From assembly GCA_946885905.1 (NCBI GenBank), contig CAMPHL010000136.1, positions 1 through 6,995 on the forward strand: a stretch of DNA of 6,995 nucleotides. Direction: 5' to 3'. The DNA comes from an uncultured Pseudomonadota bacterium. GTDB taxonomy: Bacteria; Pseudomonadota; Gammaproteobacteria; Burkholderiales; Usitatibacteraceae. The number at the start of each line of letters is the position of its first letter. Within the stretch, counting starts at the first letter, position 1. The notes below the pieces were generated by a model, which ran no database searches, was not told where the DNA came from, and worked only from the letters and a program-made list of their open reading frames with translations. This document shows positions 1-5,288 of the stretch, one piece after another. The translations under genes and the position numbers were made by a program.

Positions 1-30
1 CAGGCCGTTACACCGCAGGCCGTTACAGCT
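1..30. repeat. Two tandem 15-bp repeats at the window edge
   Basis: CAGGCCGTTACA occurs at 1-12 and again at 16-27, giving a 15-bp period with the last three bases of each unit different (CCG, then GCT). The array may continue to the left of the window, since the first copy starts at base 1. Its role is unknown. It lies about 75-100 bp upstream of the EAL gene, so an operator or the edge of an upstream repeat array are both possible. Confidence 0.6.
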
Positions 31-59
31 GCAAGAAAAGCGTAACGGACCGGTAACCG
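5..59. promoter_or_regulatory. Cluster of CCGTTAC/GTAACGG dyads upstream of the EAL gene
   Basis: CCGTTAC is present at 5-11 and 20-26, and its exact complement GTAACGG at 42-48. Next to it lies the odd palindrome CGGTAACCG at 51-59, whose GTAACCG differs by one transposition. The 20-26 and 42-48 arms could form a 7-bp stem with a 15-base loop, but no T-run follows, so it is not a convincing terminator. Repeated half-sites in both orientations just ahead of a gene are typical of a regulator-binding region. No regulator can be named and no sigma-70 promoter of good quality was seen here. Confidence 0.3.
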
Positions 60-102
60 CCGCCGCTCAAATTGGCAATACACCAGAAGACGCGGGAGAG
101 TC

Positions 103-945
103 GTGGGTCCATCGTTGTCGCGCACCGCCGAGGACCTCGTCCGCGCCGGGAAGGGCGAGTCTGTCCGCTGGCAGGGCCTCACCTTGCGAAGCCACCTGCA
201 ACCCGTCTATTCCGTCCGCAAGGCGGGCTGCATCGGGCTCGAAGGGCTGCTGCGCGCCTGCGACGAGCAAGGGCCGATCCGGCCGGAGAAGGTCTTCGAG
301 CGCGCCCGACTCGAGGGCGACCTGGTCCTGCTCGACTGGATCTGCCGCGCCCTGCACCTGCGCAAGTTCGCCACGGTCGACCGGGGCGGGCACAAGCTCT
401 TCCTCAACGCCCATCCGGAAGCCGCGGTGCGCGAAGCCAGGTCCGCGCGCGAGCTCGCCGACCTCGTGCGCTACTACGGCCTCACGCCTTCGCGCCTCAC
501 GATCGAGATCCTCGAGGCGCCGTGCGCCGACGAGCCGATGCTTCGCGAGGCGGTCGCCGCCTACCGCGCGCTGGGCGCGGCCATCGCCATGGACGACTTC
601 GGGCTCGGACGCTCGAACTTCGACCGCATCGTGGCGCTGCGGCCGGACATCGTGAAGATCGACCGCACCATCCTCACGCGCACCGTGGGAGAGGCGAAAT
701 CGCGGCGGATGCTGCCTTCCATCGTCGAGCTGCTGCACGAGGCCGGGGCACAAGTGGCGATCGAGGGCATCGAAAGCGCGCACGAGGCGTTGGTCGCGAT
801 CGAGGCGGGGGCCGACCACCTGCAGGGGTTCCACTTCGCCGCCCCCAGCGCGAACCTCCCGGACGAATCCCTCGTCGACGGGATAATGGCGGAGCTGCTG
901 TGCATGCGCGGCGCCCCGCGGCTGGCCGTTGTAGGCAACGGCTGA
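103..945 (+). CDS. Stand-alone EAL-domain c-di-GMP phosphodiesterase
   Basis: 280 aa, cytosolic, with no signal peptide or membrane segment. The EAL domain fills almost the whole protein (about residues 25-255). EAL enzymes hydrolyse the second messenger c-di-GMP to linear pGpG. The signature is EGL (E47) rather than EAL, but all eight metal, substrate and catalytic positions of the family are present with family spacing: E47, N102 (LFLNA), E135 (IEILE, with E138), D164-D165 (MDDFG), K185 (KID), E221 (EGIE) and Q241 (LQGF). Activity is therefore predicted. Loop 6 reads DDFGLGRSNF instead of the usual DDFGTGYSS. There is no GGDEF, PAS or receiver domain, so its input is unknown. The GTG start at 103 is chosen because GGGAGAG lies just upstream and an in-frame stop at 43-45 leaves no better start. 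It is followed after 57 bp by the ferritin gene on the same strand, with which it may be co-transcribed. Confidence 0.9.
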   Translation: MGPSLSRTAEDLVRAGKGESVRWQGLTLRSHLQPVYSVRKAGCIGLEGLLRACDEQGPIRPEKVFERARLEGDLVLLDWICRALHLRKFATVDRGGHKLFLNAHPEAAVREARSARELADLVRYYGLTPSRLTIEILEAPCADEPMLREAVAAYRALGAAIAMDDFGLGRSNFDRIVALRPDIVKIDRTILTRTVGEAKSRRMLPSIVELLHEAGAQVAIEGIESAHEALVAIEAGADHLQGFHFAAPSANLPDESLVDGIMAELLCMRGAPRLAVVGNG

Positions 946-980
946 CTCCGCGGGAACACGCCGCGCCCGCGGCGGTCACT

Positions 981-998
981 TCCGGGATATCCCGGAGG
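981..998 (+). promoter_or_regulatory. Perfect 16-bp palindrome overlapping the ferritin ribosome binding site
   Basis: TCCGGGATATCCCGGA at 981-996 is identical to its own reverse complement. The ferritin Shine-Dalgarno GGAGG is at 994-998 and the ATG at 1003, so the right arm of the palindrome contains the first GGA of the ribosome binding site. In RNA it could fold as a 6-bp GC-rich stem with an AUAU loop and hide part of that site. In DNA it could be a dimeric repressor operator. Either reading is inference; the palindrome and the overlap are directly visible. Confidence 0.5.
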
Positions 999-1002
999 AA
1001 CA

Positions 1003-1572
1003 ATGAGCGCCATCCCCCAGCAGCCCGCCAACAAGCCCGCACTCACCGACGTCAAGACCCTGCGCGAGCAGGCTCGCCGCCACATCGAGGAGGGCGCCGT
1101 CACCGAGAACTACGGCGCGAACCGCGACCAGGTCCTGCAGCTGCTGAACGAGGCGCTCGCGACCGAGCTCGTGTGCACGCTGCGGTACCGGCACGACTAT
1201 TTCATGGCGCGCGGCATCCACTCGCATGCGGTAGCCACCGAGTTCCTGGAGCATGCCAACGAGGAGCTCGCCCACGCCGACCAGATCGCCGAGCGCATCG
1301 TGCAGCTCGGCGGCGAGCCCGACTTCAACCCGAACGTGATCACGGGCCGCAGCCACGCCGAATACCGTATCGGCAAGACCCTCCAGGAGGCGATCAAGGA
1401 GAACCTGGTCGCCGAGCGGATCGCGATCGACAGCTACCGTGAGATGGTGCAGTTCATCGGGGATAGCGATCCCACGACGCGCCGCATGCTCGAGGAGATC
1501 CTCGCCGCCGAGGAAGAACATGCCGACGACCTGGCGGACCTGCTGCAGCAGGACCAGGCCGCGCGCCAGTAA
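1003..1572 (+). CDS. Bacterioferritin-like di-iron ferritin, probably haem-free
   Basis: 189 aa, soluble. It is a ferritin-like four-helix protein that would oxidise Fe(II) and store iron or detoxify iron plus peroxide. The ferroxidase ligands align with E. coli bacterioferritin: E55 (ATEL, for E18), Y62 (for Y25), E88 and H91 (EELAH, for E51/H54), E138 (VAER, for E94), and E170 and H173 (EEEH, for E127/H130). The haem-ligand Met52 of bacterioferritin lies one residue after E51; here that position is Leu89, so a shared haem is unlikely. About 37 residues precede the first helix compared with E. coli Bfr, including a HIEEGAVTENYGANRD stretch. The start is supported by GGAGG at 994-998. The gene is followed at once by a terminator, so it ends the left-hand unit. 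Whether it forms a 24-mer like Bfr or a smaller Dps-like shell cannot be told from sequence. Confidence 0.9.
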   Translation: MSAIPQQPANKPALTDVKTLREQARRHIEEGAVTENYGANRDQVLQLLNEALATELVCTLRYRHDYFMARGIHSHAVATEFLEHANEELAHADQIAERIVQLGGEPDFNPNVITGRSHAEYRIGKTLQEAIKENLVAERIAIDSYREMVQFIGDSDPTTRRMLEEILAAEEEHADDLADLLQQDQAARQ

Positions 1573-1583
1573 TGGCTCGAGAT

Positions 1584-1607
1584 AGCCCGCTCCTGCGGGC
1601 TGTTTCT
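1584..1607 (+). terminator. Rho-independent terminator after the ferritin gene
   Basis: AGCCCGC (1584-1590) pairs perfectly with GCGGGCT (1595-1601) around a TCCT loop, and the stem is followed by GTTTCTT. It begins 12 bases after the ferritin stop codon. The T-run is interrupted, so it may be only moderately strong. Confidence 0.75.
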
Positions 1608-1638
1608 TGCGCCTCTATCAAGGGGTTGGGCTTCGCAT

Positions 1639-1670
1639 AAAAAAAGGCCCCCTCCGGCGCGGAGGGGGCC
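1639..1670 (-). terminator. Strong terminator of the minus-strand CsbD unit
   Basis: An 11-bp perfect stem (GGCCCCCTCCG at 1646-1656 with CGGAGGGGGCC at 1660-1670) closes a three-base loop. Seven A residues at 1639-1645 become a U-run when read on the minus strand, while no T-run follows on the plus strand. It lies 25 bp downstream of the CsbD stop and so ends that convergent unit, insulating it from the ferritin gene. Confidence 0.88.
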
Positions 1671-1694
1671 CACGAGCACCTCTGGAAAACGGCT

Positions 1695-1919
1695 TCAGCG
1701 CTGCGCGGCGGCGCGGCGGCGCTCGCGCAGCGGCGCGGGCGTCGGGAAAGTGGATTCGGCGATGCGGCGGGATTCGGCGAGCGAAGCTTCCAGGCGGCCG
1801 AGCAATTGTTCGCGCCGGCCCGCGAGGCGCATCCACGGGTCGTGGGTCACTCGCCCCCAGCCTTCGAGGGCCCAGCCCTTCATGGTCCTCAGGTGTCCGT
1901 GGATCTGGTCCGAATTCAT
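1695..1919 (-). CDS. CsbD-family stress protein
   Basis: 74 aa, small and soluble. The N-terminal half matches the CsbD/YjbJ pattern: MNSDQIHGHLRTMKG, then WGRVTHD, then AGRREQLLGRLEASL. In Bacillus subtilis CsbD is a sigma-B general stress protein, and proteobacterial homologues (YjbJ) are abundant under stress; the biochemical role is not settled. The family domain covers about residues 1-55. The tail (about 57-74, APLRERRRAAAQR) is Ala/Arg-rich, encoded by GCG/CGG-rich DNA, and looks like a lineage-specific extension. An AGGAGA Shine-Dalgarno (complement of 1927-1932) sits seven bases before the ATG, which fixes the start. It is the second gene after the small exported protein, 19 bp downstream of that gene's stop, and a strong terminator follows. 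A longer open frame on the opposite strand is rejected. Confidence 0.8.
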   Translation of the reverse strand: MNSDQIHGHLRTMKGWALEGWGRVTHDPWMRLAGRREQLLGRLEASLAESRRIAESTFPTPAPLRERRRAAAQR

Positions 1920-1938
1920 TCGTCTGTCTCCTGTCGGG

Positions 1939-2199
1939 TTACATCCAGCGGCTGCGCTCGCGCAGGGAAACTTTCTGCATGCGCGCGGTCAATACGGCAC
2001 GGCTGACGGTCAGGCACTCGGTGGCGCGCTTGTCGGCGGACGAACGGGCGCAAAGCACGTCGTTCACGGCCACGGGCGCGGAGTCCTCCATGACCAGGAC
2101 GTTGACGGTCGCCGGGAGGAAGTCCGGTTCCGAGGGGTCTTCGGCGGCAAGCCCTGTGGGAAGACAGCAGGCTAGGCCCATTGCGAGGAGTTTTTTCAC
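1939..2199 (-). CDS. Small exported protein of unknown function
   Basis: 86 aa, starting with GTG. The N-terminus is a clear Sec signal peptide: positively charged MKK, a hydrophobic stretch (LLAMGLACCLPTGL) and a likely cleavage after LAA at residue 19. The mature protein would be about 67 aa, begins acidic (EDPSEPD) and becomes basic at the C-terminus (KVSLRERSRWM). It has two cysteines, C50 and C62, which could form a disulfide in the periplasm. The CC at 11-12 is not in a proper lipobox, so a lipoprotein is unlikely. I do not recognise the family. It is directly upstream of the CsbD gene with a 19-bp gap and probably shares its transcript, which suggests, by context only, a role in an envelope or general stress response. 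The upstream Shine-Dalgarno is weak (an AAGGGA-like stretch). Confidence 0.65.
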   Translation of the reverse strand: MKKLLAMGLACCLPTGLAAEDPSEPDFLPATVNVLVMEDSAPVAVNDVLCARSSADKRATECLTVSRAVLTARMQKVSLRERSRWM

Positions 2200-2402
2200 G
2201 GCCCTGGTCCCTTGTGTGCGTCGAACCAGTGTGAAGATCCGTGCCAGGCGACGAAGTCGGACGCGGAGGGAACCCGCCTAGGACAGCGCTGATACCCGCG
2301 TCGGAATGTTCCTACAGTTTCCCTGCCTCCCGTCCGAGCGGTAATAATTCACAGACCCCCGACAAGCCGGACGCGTAGTCTGGCCCGGGGAGCACAACAA
2401 TA
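2200..2402. promoter_or_regulatory. Divergent intergenic region between exported protein and kinase operon
   Basis: These 203 bp separate two divergent units and must hold both promoters. Three things can be seen. An inverted repeat GGAA-TG-TTCC lies at 2303-2312. An AT-rich patch TAATAAT at 2342-2348, unusual in this GC-rich DNA, could be a -10 element for the kinase operon; the matching -35 near 2318-2323 (TTTCCC) is poor. GCCGGAC (2366-2372) and GTCTGGC (2378-2384) can pair in RNA as a 7-bp hairpin with one G-U, just before a GGGGAG Shine-Dalgarno (2387-2392). No minus-strand promoter was convincing, and no RNA gene or riboswitch was recognised. Confidence 0.35.
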
Positions 2403-5288
2403 TTGCCGCTGCGAGGGGAGATGGCGGGACGCCGCGCAGGCCTGTTCCAGAAGTACTTCGCCTTCATCGTCCTGCTGGTGAGCGGCGGCCTGGTCGCGAG
2501 CGGGGCGATCGGCCTGTACTTCTCGTACCAGGAAACGCGCAATTCCCTGGTGAGCCTGCAGCGCGAGAAGGCGCTCACCGCCTCCGTGCGCATCGAGCAG
2601 TTCCTGCGCGACATCGAAAGCCAGCTCGGCTGGACGGCGTTGCCCCACGTGACGCCTTCGGTCAAGCACATGGAACAGACGCGGATCGACTTCCTGAAGC
2701 TCCTGCGCCAGGCCCCGGCCGTGACGGAGGTCACCCACCTCGACGGCCTGGGGCGCGAGCGGCTCATGATCTCGCGCCTTGCGATGGATCGCGTCGATGC
2801 GATGACCGACTTGTCGAAGGATCCGCGCTTCGTCGAGGCGCGCAAGAACAAGACCTGGTTCGCGCCGGTGTACTTCCGCAAGGAGACCGAGCCCTACATG
2901 GCGATCTCGATCCCCGAGGCGCGCGACCGTCCCGGCGTGACCGTCGTGGACGTGAACCTCAAGTTCATCTGGGACGTGGTCTCGCGCATCCGCATCGGGC
3001 AGAAGGGCATCGCCTACGTGGTGGACGACAAGGGCTACCTGGTCGCGCATCCCGACATCTCGCTCGTGCTGCGCAAGGTCAATCTCTCCGAGCTGCCGCA
3101 GGTGAAGGACGCGCTCGCCGCGGGCCCCGATGCCGACTGGCGGGAGGTGCCCGAGGCACGCGATTCCACGGGAGAGCCGGTGCTTTCCGCCTATGCCCTC
3201 GTGCCCCAGACGGGCTGGCGCGTGTTCGTGGAGGAACCCAACAGCGCGGTTTTCGCGCCGCTGTACGACGCGATCATGCGCACCGCCCTGCTGCTGCTCG
3301 CGGGCGTCGTGATCTCGGTGTTCGCAAGCCTCTTCCTCGCCCGGCGCATGGTGAACCCCGTGCGCGCGTTGCAGATGGGCGCGGTCAAGATCGGCGCGGG
3401 CGACCTGAACGCCCGCATCGAGGTGCGCACCGGCGACGAGCTGGAAGACCTGGCGAGCCGGTTCAATACCATGACCACGCAGTTGCGCGAGTCGTACACC
3501 GACCTGGAGAGGAAGGTCCAGGACCGCACTGCGGAGTTGCGCGAGTCGCTCGACCAGCAGACGGCCACGGCCCGGATCCTCAGCGTCATCAGCGGCTCGC
3601 CCACCGACGTCACGCCCGTGTTCGAGGCGATCGTGCGCTCGGCGGCGGAGCTGGGCGAGGCGCGCGCGGCTGCGGTGTTCCGCTACGACGGCGAAAACCT
3701 CCATTACGTCGCGAGCAGTGGGCTGCCGCCGGACTGGATCGCCGAGGCGCGCGCGCGGCCCGCGTGGAAGCCCGACACCTCGTCGCTCAGCGGCCGGGTC
3801 ATCCTGGGCCGCAGCACCGTGCAGATCGAGGACATGACCAGCGACCCCGGGTACGACCGGGTCGCCACCAGCTCGAGCACGGGCCGCCGCCTGCTGGGCG
3901 TGCCCATGATGCGCGAGGGCCAGCCCATCGGCACCATCAACGTGATGTGGGACGAGGCCGGACCGGTGCCCGAGAAGTTCGTGCGCCTGCTGCAGACCTT
4001 CGCCGACCAGGCCGTGATCGCGGTCGAGAACGTGCGCCTGTTCAACGAGACCAGGGAAAGCCTCGAGCAGCAGACCGCCACCGCCAACGTGCTGAAGGTG
4101 ATCAGCGGCTCGCCCACCGACGTCACCCCGGTGTTCGAGGCGATCGTGCGCTCGGCGCGCGATCTGGGCGAGGCCTCGCAGGCATTCGCCTTCCGCTTCG
4201 ACGGAGAGAGCATCCAGTACATCACCGGCACGGACGATCGACCCGAGTGGCTCGAGTTCGTCGCCGCGAACCCCTCGTGGCCCCGTGACACGATGGCCGG
4301 GCGCGTGATCCTCGAGCGCCGGGCGCTGCAGGTCGAGGTCGAGCCCGAGACGGACTACGGCACGGACGGGTTCGTTCGCGGGCCGGTGGGCGCTGCGCGC
4401 AGTTTCCTGGGCGTGCCCATGGTCCGGGATGGCGTGGCCGTCGGCGCCCTCATGGTGGCCTTCGAGCGCTCCGCCGCGGCGCCCGAGAAGTTCGTCTCGC
4501 TGCTCCAGACCTTTGCCGCCCAGGCCGTGATCGCGGTCGAGAACGTGCGCCTGTTCAACGAGATCCAGGAGAAGGGCCGCCAGCTCGAGGCCGCCAACAA
4601 GCACAAGAGCGACTTCCTCGCCAACATGTCGCACGAGCTGCGCACGCCGTTGAACGCCATCATCGGCTTCTCGGAGGTGATGCTGGGCGGCATGGCGGGG
4701 ACGATGCCCGACAAGCAGAAGGAGTTCATCGGCGACATCCGCGACTCGGGCAAGCACCTGCTCGCCCTCATCAACGACATCCTCGACCTGTCGAAGATCG
4801 AGGCCGGCCGCATGGAGCTGGACGTGACCCGCTTCGACCTCCCGTCGGCGATGTCCAACGCGATGACGCTCGTCCGCGGGCGCGCCGAGCGCCACGGCAT
4901 CCGGCTCTCCTCCGACATCTCGGCCGAGGTCAGCTCCTACGACGGCGACGAGCGCAAGTTCAAGCAGATCGTGCTGAACCTGCTCACCAACGCGGTCAAG
5001 TTCACGCCCGAAGGCGGCAGCGTCACGCTCGGCGCGCAACGCATGAACGGGGCCTACGTCTTTTCGGTGAAGGATACGGGCGTCGGCATCGCCCCCGAGG
5101 ACCAGCAGGCCGTGTTCGAGGAGTTCAAGCAGGTGGGCCGGGACTACGACAAGAAGGCCGAGGGCACGGGCCTGGGGCTCGCCCTCACCAAGCGCCTGGT
5201 GGAGCTGCACGGCGGGCGCATCCGCCTGGACAGCATCGTGGGCAAGGGCTCGACCTTCACCTTCGAGCTGCCGTTGGGGACGCCATGA
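2403..5288 (+). CDS. Membrane hybrid-sensor histidine kinase: Cache-HAMP-GAF-GAF-HisKA-HATPase
   Basis: 961 aa, inner-membrane sensor kinase that autophosphorylates and passes the phosphate to response regulators. Order: TM1 about 16-40; periplasmic dCache-type sensor about 43-288, with the typical GIAYVVDDKGYLVAHPD stretch at 202-218; TM2 about 294-314; HAMP about 315-367; coiled coil about 366-395; GAF1 about 396-547; GAF2 about 567-718; HisKA with phospho-accepting H744 (NMSHELRTP); HATPase with N box N859/N863, G1 box D891-G895 (DTGVG) and G2 box G921-G925 (GTGLG). It carries no receiver domain, so phosphotransfer must go to separate proteins, most likely the two encoded just downstream. 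The protein contains no cysteine at all. Start: the TTG at 2403 has GGGGAG ten bases upstream; an ATG at 2421 (955 aa) has AGGGG only two bases upstream; neither is decisive and the domains are unaffected. The stop overlaps the next gene by four bases, implying translational coupling. Confidence 0.93.
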   Translation: MPLRGEMAGRRAGLFQKYFAFIVLLVSGGLVASGAIGLYFSYQETRNSLVSLQREKALTASVRIEQFLRDIESQLGWTALPHVTPSVKHMEQTRIDFLKLLRQAPAVTEVTHLDGLGRERLMISRLAMDRVDAMTDLSKDPRFVEARKNKTWFAPVYFRKETEPYMAISIPEARDRPGVTVVDVNLKFIWDVVSRIRIGQKGIAYVVDDKGYLVAHPDISLVLRKVNLSELPQVKDALAAGPDADWREVPEARDSTGEPVLSAYALVPQTGWRVFVEEPNSAVFAPLYDAIMRTALLLLAGVVISVFASLFLARRMVNPVRALQMGAVKIGAGDLNARIEVRTGDELEDLASRFNTMTTQLRESYTDLERKVQDRTAELRESLDQQTATARILSVISGSPTDVTPVFEAIVRSAAELGEARAAAVFRYDGENLHYVASSGLPPDWIAEARARPAWKPDTSSLSGRVILGRSTVQIEDMTSDPGYDRVATSSSTGRRLLGVPMMREGQPIGTINVMWDEAGPVPEKFVRLLQTFADQAVIAVENVRLFNETRESLEQQTATANVLKVISGSPTDVTPVFEAIVRSARDLGEASQAFAFRFDGESIQYITGTDDRPEWLEFVAANPSWPRDTMAGRVILERRALQVEVEPETDYGTDGFVRGPVGAARSFLGVPMVRDGVAVGALMVAFERSAAAPEKFVSLLQTFAAQAVIAVENVRLFNEIQEKGRQLEAANKHKSDFLANMSHELRTPLNAIIGFSEVMLGGMAGTMPDKQKEFIGDIRDSGKHLLALINDILDLSKIEAGRMELDVTRFDLPSAMSNAMTLVRGRAERHGIRLSSDISAEVSSYDGDERKFKQIVLNLLTNAVKFTPEGGSVTLGAQRMNGAYVFSVKDTGVGIAPEDQQAVFEEFKQVGRDYDKKAEGTGLGLALTKRLVELHGGRIRLDSIVGKGSTFTFELPLGTP
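3543..4562 (+). repeat. Internal tandem duplication of the linker-GAF unit in the kinase
   Basis: Residues 381-549 and 552-720 are two copies of a linker plus GAF unit with an offset of exactly 171 codons (513 bp). The edges are nearly identical at DNA level: 3588-3644 versus 4101-4157 differ at 2 of 57 bases (both silent), and 3993-4049 versus 4506-4562 also at 2 of 57. The central ligand-pocket part has diverged much more, with a small deletion and a compensating insertion. The ESL-x-QQTATA linker is a known repeat in multi-GAF kinases. Confidence 0.85.

Noticed and set aside
72..100. TTGGCA at 72-77 as a -35 box for the EAL gene
   Set aside because: The corresponding -10 position falls in CGGGAGAG, directly at the ribosome binding site and too close to the GTG start.
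981..996. Fur box controlling the ferritin gene
   Set aside because: The palindrome is GC-rich (arms TCCGGG/CCCGGA) and shares no core with the AT-rich GATAATGAT-type Fur consensus.
72..1442. A 456-aa plus-strand frame across the EAL and ferritin genes
   Set aside because: Arg/Pro/Ala-rich, no domain, and it overlaps two well-supported genes in another frame.
2164..2172. Lipobox for the small exported protein (GLAC before C11)
   Set aside because: The -3 position is Gly rather than Leu/Val/Ile and the hydrophobic stretch continues past the cysteines to a better LAA cleavage site.
1607..2281. A 224-aa plus-strand frame over the CsbD region
   Set aside because: Low-complexity Arg/Ser-rich product that reads through a terminator hairpin; the minus strand has CsbD homology, a good Shine-Dalgarno and a terminator.
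2349..5210. A 953-aa open frame on the minus strand opposite the kinase
   Set aside because: It is the mirror of a GC-rich coding region; the translation is His/Arg/Ala/Val-rich without recognisable domains, whereas the plus strand has a complete kinase with all motifs.
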